A stretch of 64,000 bases of DNA from Corydoras sp. C115 (lineage: Eukaryota; Chordata; Actinopteri; Siluriformes; Callichthyidae), in NCBI GenBank assembly GCA_019802505.1, contig JAFMOC010000387.1, positions 846,001 through 910,000 on the forward strand. Reading direction: 5' to 3'. Below, in pieces: positions 44,201-55,151 of the stretch. Made by a program: the position numbers and the translations under genes. Every line of letters starts with the position of its first letter. Position 1 is the first letter of the stretch. The notes beneath the pieces were generated by a model. That model saw only the letters and a list, made by a program, of their open reading frames with translations, made no database searches and was not told the origin of the DNA.

Positions 44201-47200
44201 TGCCTTATGATGTCATCATACGTAGCTACTCCTATTTGAGCTACTCATAGCTACCCTCCTCCCCCCTTGCCCCAGGGCAAACCGACATGACAGTGGCCAA
44301 TCAGGTGGAAAGCACTGTGACGCTAACCCACTGCCGTCCATTGGTGTCAATTAGTTTCCATTTGTATCCAATGGGGGCAATCTTGCAGTCCTCGAACCCA
44401 TAAAGTGCATTCATTGTGGGTATGCTAGCTTAGTTGTACGGATGTCGGTCTATCAATCTGAAGGTTGTGGGTTTAAATCCCAGGTCCAAAAACATTTATC
44501 AAGGTCAATTGAATTCATCAAATTGCCCCATATAGTTATAGTGTGTGTCTGTGTGAGTGAGTGTGTACCCAGTGATAGATTGCCCCCCTGTCCTGTCCAG
44601 CGCCCAAAAGTTTCTCCCCTGGATGAGCATGGGGAACCCCATTTTGGACTGTGGGACAATTTAGATAGGAGCAAAGAAAGATTGCCCCATAGTCAAAAAC
44701 CTGGATTCAAGGTGAATTGACTGCTTCAAATCACTCCTATATATATTGCTCTGAGGGCAACATGGTAGCTTAGTGGTGAGCATGTTCTCCTCTCAGCACT
44801 GGGGATTCCCGGTTGTAATCCCAATCTGGGTGGAGTTTGTATGTTCTCCCTGTGGCCACATTGGTTCCTTCTGGGTTCTCCGCTTTCCTCCCACAGTCCA
44901 AAAACATGGATTCAAGGTGAATTGGCTGCTTTAAATTGCTCCTATCGAAATTGCCCCACAGTCCTTAAACATGGATTCAAGGTGAACTGACTGCTTTAAA
45001 TTGCTCCTATTGCGATTGACCCACAGTCCAAAAACATGCATTCAAGGTGAATTGGCTGCTTTGAATGGCTCCTATCGGAATTGCCCCACAGTCCAAAACC
45101 ATGGATTCAAGGTGAAAGGACTACTTTAAATTGCTATCAAAATTGCCCCACAGTCCAAAAACATGGCTTCAAGGTGAATTGGCTGCATTTAATTGCTCCT
45201 ATCGAGCTTACTACCCTTTTCTAGCGTCCCATCTCACTCACCTTGCAGCACCTCCACGGTCACGACCTTACGGAGCGTCCTCGAGGCAAACATCACCTTG
45301 CAGGTATAGCTCCCCCTGTTGTTCACCGACACCCCGGAACTCTGGACGCTGAAATCCGCTCTGGTCAGGAGCTTTGCAGGGAAGGAGCTGTTCGAGATCC
45401 GGTTCCAGGACGGAACCGCAGACGCTGTCGCGGTGAGCAGGGTGTCCTCGGTCATGCCGTTCAGCGGTTTAAAGGTCCAGCTTGTCTCTCGGAAGCCAGA
45501 GGCATTTAATGCCGACCACGGCAGATCCAAAGACAATGAGCAGGCAAGTGGAAAAGTGGACGACGACAGGGACGTGTAGACCGTGTCCTCGGAAGGGGCC
45601 AGATCTAGAGGATAGGTGGGAGGGGAGACAAATAAAAACAAAAGAAAACGGTCAACATCCGGGCAGACACTTTGAGAGGACCAAGGCTCCTATCAAGATT
45701 GCCCTACACTCCAAAAACTTGGATTCAAGGTGAATTGGCTGCTTTAAATCGCTCCTATCGAGATTGCCCCACAATCCAAAAACTTGGATTCAAGGTGAAT
45801 TGGCTGCTTTAAATCACTCCTATCGAGATTGCCCCACAGTTCAAAAACATGGATTCAAGGTAAACTGACTGCTTTAAATTGCTTCTATCTAAATTGCCCC
45901 ACAGTCCAAAAACATGGATTCAAGTTGAATTGGATCCTTTAAATTGCTCCTATCGAGATTGCCCCACAGTCCAAAAACTTGGATTCAAGGTGAATTGGCC
46001 GCTTTAAATCGCTCCAATCGAGATTGGCCCACAGTCCAAAAACTTGGATTCAAGGTGAACTGAGTGCTTTAAATTGCTTCTATCTAAATTGCCCCACAGT
46101 CCAAAAACATGGATTCAAGGTGAATTGGCTGCTTTAAATCACTCCTATCGAGATTGCCCCACAGTTCAAAAACATGGATTCAAGATAAACTGACTGCTTT
46201 AAATTGCTTCTATCTAAATTGCCCCACAGTCCAAAAACATGGATTCAAGTTGAATTGGATCCTTTAAATTGCTCCTATCGAGATTGCCCCACAGTCCAAA
46301 AACTTGGATTCAAGGTGAATTGGCTGCTTTAAATCGCTCCAATCGAGATTGGCCCACAGTCCAAAAACTTGGATTCAAGGTGAACTGAGTGCTTTAAATT
46401 GCTTCTATCTAAATTGCCCCACAGTCCAAAAACATGGATTCAAGGTGAATTGGCTGCTTTAAATCACTCCTATCGAGATTGCCCCACAGTTCAAAAACAT
46501 GGATTCAAGATAAACTGACTGCTTTAAATTGCTTCTATCTAAATTGCCCCACAGTCCAAAAACATGGATTCAAGTTGAATTGGATCCTTTAAATTGCTCC
46601 TATCGAGATTGCCCCACAGTCCAAAAACTTGGATTCAAGGTGAATTGGCTGCTTTAAATCGCTCCAATCGAGATTGGCCCACAGTCCAAAAACTTGGATT
46701 CAAGGTGAACTGAGTGCTTTAAATTGCTTCTATCTAAATTGCCCCACAGTCCAAAAACATGGATTCAAGGTGAATTGGCTGCTTTAATTTGCTTCTATTG
46801 AAATTGCCCCATTCCAAAAACTTGGATTCAAGGTGAAATGACAGTAGTAATTTGCTTCTATTGAAATTGCCCCACAGTTCAAAAACATGAATTCAATGTG
46901 AATTGACTGCTTTAAATCGCTAGTTTTAAAAATGTCCCTCATATAAAGTATGTCTGAGGGAGTGAGTGCGCCCAACGATAGATTGATGCCCTGTCTTGGG
47001 TGTATTTACCCAGCGCCTGGAGAACCATGGGAACCCCAATCCCACCCCCCACCTTTTCTACAGATGCTCCTCAAATAATAACGAATCAGCTATATCCAAA
47101 TTGCCCCATATGAGGTATGTCTGTGGGAGTGAGTGCGCCCAGGGATAGATTGGCGCCCTGTCTTGAGTGTATCTACACAGCACCTGGAGAACCTTGGGAA

Positions 47201-50200
47201 CCCCACCCCCACCCCATCTTCTTTACAGATGCTCCTCAAATAATGACGAATCAGCTATGTCCAAATTGCCCCATATATATAGTGTGTCTGTGTGAGTGAA
47301 TACGCCTAACAATAGATAGCTCCATAGGCACCTGCAGGTCCTTTGGAGCTCCACCCCAAACACTCTCTCCAACTATTCCATTAATGTCCCAATTGCCCAA
47401 TTGGTGACTCAAATGCCCCATTGGTTTTTGGGAAAATGTAAAAAAAACAAACAACACAACTCACCAATAACACCGACGACGGTTTTCAAGATGGCTTCCT
47501 GGCGATTGTACTTCACAGTAAACACCCACGTCCCACTGTGACTGGTGGAGACATTGGGAACGGATAGCTGGTGCTTGTTCCGAATGGATTTGACGGAACA
47601 CGATTGGCCGTTGGGCGCGATGCAGGTCACCATTACCTTCAGATTCGGCAATCCCACTTTTTCAAGGTCAAAGGCCACATTGAGCTCATTTCCAGCCACC
47701 ACGAAGACCTCGGTGGGCATTTGTACTGCAAACGAGACGACAAAGTTGTGAGGACGCAACCATCGCAACACTAACTAACATAATAAAGTGTCTTATATTA
47801 CTATATTAAATATTATATTAAAACTATTAAATTAAATCAAATTCCAAGCTTATAATGCAGGAACTACTGTATATTGGCGTTCAAGATTGCCCCACAGTCC
47901 GATCACATGGATTCAAGATGAATTGGCTGCTTTACATTGCTCCTATCAAGATTGCCCCACAGTCCAAAATTGGATTCAAGGTGAATTGGCTGCTTTAAAT
48001 TGCTCCTATCGAGATTGCCCCACAGTCCAAAAAGGGATTCAAGGTGAATTGACTGCTTTAAATTGCTCCTATCGAGATTGCCCCACAGTCCAAAAGCATG
48101 GATTCAAGGTGTATTTACTGCTTTAAATTGCTTCTATCGAGATTGCCCCACAGTCTAAAACCATGGATTCAAGGTGAATTGGATGCTTAGAATCGCTCCT
48201 ATCGAGATTGCCCCATAGTCTAAAACCATGGATTCAAGGTGAATTGGATGCTTTGAATCGCTCCTATTGAGATTGCCCCACAGTATAAAAACATGGATTC
48301 AATGTTAATCGCCTGCTTTGAATCGCTCCTATCTAAATTGCCCTGAGGACGATATGGTGGCTTAGTGGTTGGCATGTTCTCCTCTCACCACTAGGGATTC
48401 CTGGTTCGAATCTCAATCTGGGTGGAGTTTCCAAGTTCTCCCCGTGTCCACGGGTTCTTCAGTTTCCTCCCACAGTCCAAAAACATGGATTCAAGGTCAA
48501 TTGAATTCTCCAAAAGAGGGGTTTTTAAAGCATTCCATTTACCTTGAATCCATGGTTTTAGACTATGGGGCAATTTCGATAGGAGCGATTCAAAGCAGCC
48601 AATTCACCCTGAATGCATGAATCCTAATCCTGGCTTTTGGGTATATCATTGGAACCCCGATGTTGTACCCCTTTGTCATCTTGAGCTTACCTGGATACAA
48701 CCTGTACTCATTTTTTTGTTCTTTCGTATATTCGATCTGCTCACATCTGTAGAGCCCGAAGTCGTCGTCCTGTACCGGAAAGATGATCAGGTTGAAGGTC
48801 TCCGACATCGAAGCTCGACGGTTTTCTGTTTCATGGAAGCGGAACCAAGCAAAGAACCAGAAATCAGCTTGGGAACCATGAGAACCGACACAACGCCAAC
48901 AACACCATCCAATTTCCCAATCCTACCTGTTTTTGCCAGCCCCTGCGTAGGGTTCCTCGAGATCAAGGACTTTTCCTCATTGTTCTTCTCCACGTAGTAC
49001 CAGTTGACATACAACTTGTCGACGGTTCCGAAGCTCTCCCGGGGAAACAAGGCGTTGCCGCCGGGCTGGGCGAGGATGACCTTTGGACCTTTGGGAAGAA
49101 GAAATACATTTTAGAACCTCGTTTTCGATGAGATCTGTTATTAGAAATGAACTGCGTTCTGTGATTTGGCCGCCAGATGGCGGTATTTCACTGTTAGACA
49201 CACACTCACAATTTAGAGCAATTTAGAGCACGGTGGCTTAGTGGTTTAGTACGTTCTCCTCTCAGCGCTAGGGATTCCCGGTTCGAATCCCCATCTGTGT
49301 GGAGTTTCCATGTTCTCCCCGTGTCTGCGTGGGTTTCCTCCGGGTTCTCCGGTTTCCTCCCACAGTCCAAAAACATGGATCAAGTCAATTGAATTCTCAA
49401 AAAATTGCACCATATAGAGTGTGTCTGTATGTGTGAGTGTGTGCCCAGCGATAGATTGGCGCCCTGTCCTGGGTGTATCTGCCCAGCGCCCGGGACGTTC
49501 TCCCCTGAATGGGCATGGGGAACCCCACCGCGACCCTAATAGAGGATAAAGCGGGAGATAATGAATGAATGAATGAATTTTACCTTGAAGCCAGGTTTTT
49601 TGACTGTGGGAGGAAACCGGAGAACCCGGAGGAAACCCATGTGACAAGGGGAGAACATGCAAACTCCACCCAGTGCTAAGAGGAGAACATGTAAACCACT
49701 AAGGCACCATGTTGCCTTGAGGGCAATTTAGATAGGAGCATAGGAGGAGTCAATTCACCTTGGATCCATGTTTTTGGACTATGGGGCAATTTAGATAGGA
49801 GCAATTTAAAGCAGCCAATTCACCTTGAATACATGTTTTTGGACTGTTGGGCAATCTCAAAAGGATCAATTTAAAGCAGTCAATTTACCTTGAATTCATG
49901 TTTGTGTACTGTGGGGCAATCTTGATAGGAGCAATTTAAAACAGTCAATTCAACTTGAAGCCAAGTTTTTGGACTGTGGGGCAATCTCGACAAGAGCAAT
50001 TCAAAGCTGTCAATTTACCTTGAATTCATGCTTGTGTTTTGTGGGGCAATTTCAATAGGAGCTATTCAAATCATTCAATTCACATTGGATCCATCTTTGT
50101 GGACTGTGGGGCAATTTTGAAAAGAGCAATTCAAAGCAGTCAATTTACCTTTAAATCTTTGTGTTTTGTGGGGCAATGTCAATAGGAGCCATTTAGAGCT

Positions 50201-50674
50201 GTCAATTCACCTTGAATTCATGTTTTTGGACTGTGGGGTAATTTCAATAGGAGCCATTCAAAGCAGCCAATTCACCTTGGATCCATGTTTTTGGACTGTG
50301 GGAGGAAACCGGAGAACCCACACAGAAACAGGGAGAACATACAAACTCCACCCAGATTGGGATTTGAACCTGGATCCCCAGCACTGAGAGGAGAACATGC
50401 TAAACACTAAGCTACCATGTCATCCTAAGGGTAATTCAGATTGGAGCGATTCAAAGCAGTCAATTCACCTTGAATCCATGTTTTTGGACTGTGGGGCAAT
50501 CTCGATAGGAGCAATTTAAGACAGCCAATAGGTGCTACTTCAAAGTTTGGGTTTGCTAATGTGTTCTACTTGGTCTGGCAAAGTTGGAGAACCCACTGTG
50601 ATAATGTATTCGATCCTACCTTCAGCGGAACAGGGTGGAACCAGCCGGAACATGAACAGCACCCACGGGATCAT
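40915..50674 (-). CDS. cd4-1: CD4-1-like T-cell coreceptor, 8 coding exons
   Basis: Exons: 50674-50620 (signal), 49088-48927 and 48825-48691 (D1), 47725-47465 (D2), 45604-45242 (D3), 43144-42905 (D4), 41159-41053 (transmembrane), 40965-40915 (tail, TGA). All have AG/GT borders; the sum is 1374 bp, 457 residues, the size of human CD4. CD4 is a T-helper surface receptor that binds MHC class II and recruits Lck. D1 (about 19-117) has VNWYYV and DDDFGLYRC but no first Ig cysteine (ALFPRESF at that place). D2 (118-204) has VTCIAPNGQSC and SGTWVFTV, Phe at the F-strand cysteine. D3 has LACSL/SYTC, D4 has LSCTL/WRC. Transmembrane VVAITSGVLVFFLLLGVAVV precedes the tail IGKYKRRKTRFCCCKK; the Cys triplet stands where CD4 has the Lck-binding CxC. 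D1 split over two exons also fits CD4 rather than LAG3. The start ATG at 50674 has A at -3; an in-frame upstream ATG exists at 52601. Confidence 0.92.
41201..41262. repeat. (TA)n microsatellite
   Basis: About 60 bp AT dinucleotide, only 40 bp from the CD4-like transmembrane exon. Confidence 0.97.
41325..41895 (+). repeat. ~290-bp tandem duplication, possibly transposon-derived
   Basis: Two copies (from about 41333 and 41622) share GGCACCCCAATGG, GTTGCTTGGCATGTCTTA, GGACGGCCAAGGAGATTGAC and CATCATTAACGACTGGAAGGA. One frame reads RLGTVQSIINDWKDSG, resembling the helix-turn-helix of Tc1 transposases (STVQSII.KWK), but nothing further supports it. Confidence 0.6.
41896..42195 (-). mobile_element. 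Tc1-like transposon fragment (3' half)
   Basis: Contains CAGTTACAGCTGCAAGTCTTTTAGGGTATG, GTTGTCCTGCTGGAAGGTGAAC and TCAACTTCCCTGTCCCTGC, the plus-strand wording of a common fish Tc1 element. The middle is deleted. Confidence 0.7.
42196..42372 (-). mobile_element. L2 3' UTR scraps
   Basis: The words GGTGGGGGACTCATCCTACTTGAGCGGCC and GAAGAAACCTTGGGAGGACCAAGGCTC occur in duplicate, matching the L2 3' UTR at 6350-6420. Confidence 0.55.
42385..42810 (-). mobile_element. Second Tc1-like fragment with large deletion
   Basis: It begins TACATCTGCAAGACTTTTAGGGTATGTCTC, jumps to GGTTTTCCTGTGGACAGATTGCCCC and continues through CCATGGGCCTCTTGGCCGC, ATAATGGATTGGACCGTG and GACCTGTCCGGTGTGTCCTT. This is the order of the same Tc1 family with its central part removed. 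A C-rich tract (42721-42760) interrupts the end. Confidence 0.75.
43217..44202. mobile_element. hAT-like non-autonomous element in CD4 D3-D4 intron
   Basis: CAGTGCTTCTCAA at the left and TTGAGAATCACTG at the right form the inverted ends, flanked by perfect 8-bp duplications CCTTATGA (43209-43216 and 44203-44210). Next to both ends are C/G runs (GGGGCGCGCCCCCC; GGGGGGGGGCGCA). Short decayed frames inside (for example SERSAWLHCNC) do not form a transposase. Confidence 0.9.
44430..44760 (+). mobile_element. SINE fragments, rearranged
   Basis: 44440-44640 carries SINE body words (GTCCAAAAACATTTATCAAG, AATTGCCCCATATAG, CTCCCCTGGATGAGCATGGGG) and is joined to a minisatellite unit. Confidence 0.75.
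44757..45205 (+). repeat. SINE head followed by 65-bp minisatellite, block 2
   Basis: SINE head CAACATGGTAGCTTAGTGG, body to CTCCCACAGTCCAAAAACATGG, then directly about five 65-bp units ATTCAAGGTGAATTGGCTGC / TTTAAATTGCTCCTATCG / AAATTGCCCCACAGTCC. The junction falls where the SINE and unit share sequence. Confidence 0.9.
45670..46930 (+). repeat. 65-bp minisatellite, block 3, with 325-bp higher-order repeat
   Basis: About 19 units in the CD4 D2-D3 intron. Five-unit blocks recur exactly 325 bp apart (the TATCTAAATTGCCCCACAG variant at 46081, 46406 and 46731), with variants such as AAGATAAACTGACTGC, GTTGAATTGGATCC and CCAATCGAGATTGGCCC in the same order each time. Confidence 0.96.
46931..47335 (+). 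repeat. Duplicated SINE 3' body pieces
   Basis: Copies containing CCCCATATGAGGTATGTCTG, GAGTGCGCCCA, CCCTGTCTTGGGTGTATTT and CAGATGCTCCTCAAATAAT lie at about 46940-47085, 47090-47265 and 47268-47330. Confidence 0.7.
47885..48345 (+). repeat. 65-bp minisatellite, block 4
   Basis: About seven units in the CD4 D1-D2 intron, same consensus as block 3, ending at a SINE head (CGATATGGTGGCTTAGTGG). Confidence 0.93.
48346..48620 (+). mobile_element. SINE head plus inverted minisatellite unit
   Basis: 48346-48515 is a SINE head and mid-body (TAGGGATTCCTGGTTCGAATC). From about 48533 a unit in reverse orientation (TACCTTGAATCCATGGTTTT) follows, so orientation switches within 200 bp. Confidence 0.8.
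49215..49580 (+). mobile_element. tRNA-derived SINE, full length
   Basis: GAGCACGGTGGCTTAGTGG, B box GGTTCGAATCC, complete body and GATAAAGCGGGAGATAATGAATGAATG end. The flanking ATTTAGAGCA/ATTTAGAGCA words on the left may be part of a target duplication. It lies in the CD4 signal-D1 intron. Confidence 0.93.
49590..50520 (-). repeat. 65-bp minisatellite, block 5, with SINE head pieces
   Basis: About ten reversed units (CACCTTGAATCCATGTTTTTGGACTGTGGGGC-type; longest shared words about 20 bp), interleaved with SINE mid-body/head pieces at about 49600-49720 and 50295-50425 that carry CCACCCAG..GGGATTTGAACC and GCTGAGAGGAGAACATGCTAA-like words. Confidence 0.9.
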
Positions 50675-50699
50675 TCTGCGTCCTGAACAGAGAGAGAGC

Positions 50700-51235
50700 A
50701 GAGAGTCGGGGCAATTAGAACATCGCTCCTTATCCCAGTTTCTTCTAAATTTCGGACGAGCCGTCGCCTTTGCGGAACTGAAATTCAGCCGTTCTCCGAC
50801 CCCGAAAAAGCGGAAGGAAGGGGCTTGTGGTGAGCTCTGATTTTTCAAACGTTCCACTGAAGGAACCGACTGAAGGGAACCAGCGAGGGGCACCAGACGG
50901 GGACATCAAAGCCTGCCGGCGAGAACGTGGTGAGGAGGTGGGGCTGTGGTGGGCCTAGAGAAGACTGTTCTCCCTGGGTTCTTAACCTCCTCGCCTCCCC
51001 CGCCCTCCTCCGCAGCCCTTCTTCCTCCCTGGTTCCACGAAAGACGGATCTCGCCTCACTGGGAGTGAGAGAACCAAATGCCGCAGGGCGCTTTGAGCGA
51101 CGGGAGTGCGGTCTAGAGCTTAGTTCGTGAGATTTGGGAGAATCTCGGTGTAGGCGCCAGATTTCAGGGCTGATTGTTAGAACCAAGTAAAAACGGGTAG
51201 AACCAAGAGTGGCGGGACCGGAAAGTAACCTCGGA
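50700..51235. other. CD4 5' intron, unique GC-richer segment
   Basis: Non-repetitive, moderately GC-rich. Open frames on both strands lack similarity I recognise. Because it is the only unique stretch of that intron it might hold regulatory sequence, but no motif stands out. Confidence 0.4.
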
Positions 51236-51237
51236 TC

Positions 51238-52300
51238 CGGGGCAATTTCAATAGGAGCCATTCAAAGCTGCCCATTCACCTTTGATCCATGTTTTTGGAC
51301 TGTGGGGCAATTTCGATAGGAGCCATTGAAAGCATTCAATTTACCTTGAATTCATGTTTGTGTACTGTGGGGCAATCTCGGTAGGAGCAATTCAAAGAAG
51401 CCAATTCACCTTGATTCCATGTTTTTGGACTGTGGGAGGAAAGACATGTGGCCATAAGGAGAACAGGCAAACTCCACCCAGATCGGGATTCGAACCTGGA
51501 TCCCCGGCGCTGAGAGGAGAACATGCTAACCAATAAGCCACCATGTTGCCCTCAGGGCAATTCAAATAGGAGCAATTTAAAGCAGCCAATTCACCTTGAA
51601 TTCATGTTTTTGGACTGTGGGGCAATCTCGATAGGAGCAATTTGAAGCGGTCAATTCACCTTGGATCCATGTTTTTGGAGTGAGGGAGGAAACCCATGTG
51701 GCCATGGAGAGAACATGCAAACTCCACCCAGATCGGGATTCCAACCTGGATTGCCAGCGCTGAAAGGAGAACATGCCAACCACTAAGCCACCGTTTAGTC
51801 CTAAGGGCAATTTAAATAGGAGCAGTCAATTCATCTTGAATTCATGTTTTTAATTCTGTGGGGCAATCTTGATAGGAGCAATTTAAAGCAGGCATTCACC
51901 TTGAACCTTGAGTCCAATGTTCTTAGACTGTGCGTGGAAACCGGGGAACCCGGAGAAAGTTTCGGCTCACTCACAAAGACACACTCTATGTGGGGCAATT
52001 TGGAGCATTCAATTCACCATGAATCCATTTTTTTTTTTGTACTATGGGAGGAAACCGGAGAACCCAGAGGAAACCCACACGGACATGGAGAGAACCCATT
52101 CGGAGAACGTTTCGGCTGCTGGGCACACACTCACTCACACAGACACACTATATATGTTCAATAAAGTGAACATTCAATTCACTTTAAATCCATATTTTTG
52201 GACTGTGGGAGGAAACTGGAGAATCCGGAGGACACCCACGAGGACACGGGGAGAACATGGAACCCCCTCCCCCCCCCAAAACAGGATTGGAACTAGAATC
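51238..52300 (-). repeat. 65-bp minisatellite, block 6, with SINE pieces
   Basis: Reversed units alternate with SINE head/mid-body pieces (51420-51550, 51670-51800, 51925-52115, 52150-52270). Several SINE pieces end at the same place, GTTTTTGGACTGTGGGAGG, which is also the edge of the minisatellite unit. Confidence 0.88.
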
Positions 52301-52582
52301 GTACTAGAAGTCATCATTATAATAAAACATAAACCTAAAAAAAATAGAAAACCACACGATAGCAATTGTTCTCGAGCTGCCAGCTGACGACGTTCTCAAG
52401 AAGGAGCTGCAGTAAGGAAGATGGTAGATGTAGCGATAAGCGAGAGCAGGAGGCTGCACCTGACGTTCTAACCCAGAAAGCCAGATGATCAGGGCTGTGG
52501 TCAGAGCCGAGGTTCAACAGAAGCAGCGAGGAGCACACGACGAGGTTCAAGATTGAGGGCGAATGTGTCTCGCACCACTTAC

Positions 52583-52614
52583 CTGCTAAACGTTCTGGCA
52601 TAGATTTCGAAGAC
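52583..52614 (-). other. CD4-like 5' exon 2 with in-frame ATG
   Basis: Flanked by TTTCATTTCAG and GTAAGTGG on the minus strand. It holds ATG at 52601 followed by CCAGAACGTTTAGCAG, which joins exon 50682-50620 in frame, giving MPERLAGRR before MIPWVLF. The context of this ATG (T at -3) is weak, so it may be untranslated or give a longer signal peptide. Confidence 0.7.
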
Positions 52615-53223
52615 CTGAAATGAAAGCAAGGAAGACGGGTTCAGTGTGGTGTTCGTATCGTTTATTTAGGCCTGAAGTACGACAACAGAGAACTGAGAAC
52701 ATTCTCAAATGTCGGCCCAGGTTTTGTTTTCTTGTGCAGCGTTCTAAACTAATTTAATTAATATTTTTTATTAAATTTAATATTTAACAAGGTCCTAATA
52801 TTGAGCCTTGAGGGACACCCCGCGAGTTATATTTAATTAAATTTGTCGCCTATATCCAATTTTTTTCAACATTGAAAAAGCCTGGGCTGATATTTTCAAA
52901 GGTCCTAATATTGAGCTTTGAGGGACACCTTTAATAACCTCGCGAGGGGGAGAAATTCAGTCGACTTGCGCTACTAAAAAACGACTATTAAATGTAACTT
53001 TAAAAAACACATAACAATTTTGTTTATTGGTCATATTTTAAATATATATAATTATATTTGATGGGCTGATTTTTAAAAATGTCCTAATATTGAACCTTGA
53101 GGGACACCTTTAATAACCTCGCGAGTGGGAGAAGCTTGGTCGGACTATTAAATTTTTTTTTTAAATTACTATTAAATGTAAATTTAAAAAACACATACCA
53201 ATATTGTTTATTAGACATTTATA

Positions 53224-53327
<104 letters not shown>

Positions 53328-54443
53328 ATTAAATTTGTCATCTACATCCAATTTTTTAAACTAAGTGGTTCATTTTGAATGCTGCAAAAACCAGGGCTGA
53401 TATATTTAAAGAGGTCCTAATATTGAGCCTTGAGGGACACCTTTAGTAACCTTGCAAGCGGGCGAAATTCTATCGGAATGCGCTATTTTAAAAAAACGAC
53501 TATTATATGTAAACTTAAAAAACACATACCAATTTTTTTTATTGGACGTATATATATAAAATTTAATTTGTCACCTACATCCAATTTTTTAAACTAAGTG
53601 CTTCATTTTGAATGGTGCAAAAACCTGGGTTGGTATTTGCAAAGGTCCTAATATTGAGCCTTAAGGGACACCATTAGTAACCTCACGCGCGGAAGAAATT
53701 CAGTCGACTATGAAAAAATGACTATGAAATGTAAATTTAAAAAACATAACAATTTTGTTTATTGGTCGTATTTTAAATATATATAATTATATTTGTTTAA
53801 ATTAGTCGCCTACATCCATTTTTTTTAACGTAGCGCTTCATTTTGAACACTGCAAAAACCTGGGCTGAAAAGGTCCTTATATTGAGCCTTGAGGGACACC
53901 TTTAATAACCTCGCGAGCGGGAGAAGTTCAGTTGGACTTGCGCTATTTAAAAAAAATTACTATTAAACGTAAATTTAAAGAACACATACCAATGTTGTTT
54001 ATTAGACGTTTTATATGTATATAAAATTTAATTTGTAAATTAAAATGTAAATTTAAAAAACACATACCAATATTATTTATTAGACACATAAATAATATTA
54101 TATATATATAATAAAATTCAATTTGTCGTCTACATCCAATTTATTGAACCAAGTGCTTCAATTTGAATGCTGCAAAAACCTGGGCTGTTATATTTAAAAA
54201 AGGTCCCAATATTGAGCCTTGAGGGACACCTTTATTAACCTCGCGAGCGAGCAAAATTCTGTCAGATTGCGCTATTAAAAAAAAACACTATTATATGTAA
54301 ACTTAAAAAACACATACCAATTTTTATCGGACATATGTATATGACCTCGCGAGCAGGAGAAGTTCAGTCGGACTTGCGCTATTAAAAAAAAAAGACTATT
54401 AAATGTAAATTCAAAAAACACGTACCAATTTTGTTTATTGGAG

Positions 54444-54479
<36 letters not shown>

Positions 54480-54739
54480 TATATTTAATTAAATTTGTCA
54501 CCTACATCTATTTTTTTAACTAAGTGCTTCATTTTGGACGCTGCAAAAACTGGGGCTGATATTTAAAAAGGTCCTAATGTTGAGCCTTGAGGGACGCCTT
54601 TAATAACTTCACAAGCGGGAATACTTCTGTGCTATTAAAAAAAAACTATTGAATGTAAACTCAAAAAACACATACCTATAAACTCGTATTCTGTTTATTG
54701 GATTTATTTTATATATATGAATATATATATGAATATATA

Positions 54740-54741
54740 TA

Positions 54742-54797
<56 letters not shown>
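54740..54797. repeat. (TA)n microsatellite with GAATATATAT lead-in
   Basis: Three ATGAATATAT words then pure AT dinucleotide, inside a unit of the RT-motif repeat. Confidence 0.95.
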
Positions 54798-54799
<2 letters not shown>

Positions 54800-55068
54800 G
54801 AAATTAGTTGCCTATATCAATTTTTTTTTAACTAAGTGCTTCATTTTGGACGTTGCAAAAACCGTGGCTGACATTTAAATAGGTTATAATATTGAGCTTT
54901 GAGGGATGCCTTTAATAACCTCGCGAGCAGGAGAAATTCTGTCGGACTACGCTATTAAAAATAAAAACTATTAAATGTAAACCTAAAAAGCCACATACCT
55001 ATAAATTCGGCCCACTACTGGAGGAAGTGTGCGTGTACTCGTTGTCACGTCTATGTTCTGTTTACTGG

Positions 55069-55072
<4 letters not shown>

Positions 55073-55147
<75 letters not shown>
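55073..55147. repeat. (TA)n at the inversion centre of the RT-motif repeat
   Basis: About 75 bp of AT dinucleotide. Units to the left read minus and those to the right read plus, so this tract is the axis of a large inverted repeat. Confidence 0.96.

Positions 55148-55151
<4 letters not shown>

Noticed and set aside
40915..50674. LAG3 or CD4-2 instead of CD4-1
   Set aside because: CD4-2 forms usually have two or three Ig domains and LAG3 has a longer tail with a KIEELE-type motif; four Ig domains, D1 split over two exons and a short Cys-rich tail fit CD4-1 better, although synteny could not be checked.
50540..51261. 117- and 138-codon minus-strand frames around the signal exon
   Set aside because: They read through a clear splice donor into GC-richer intron; only the short signal-peptide part is supported.
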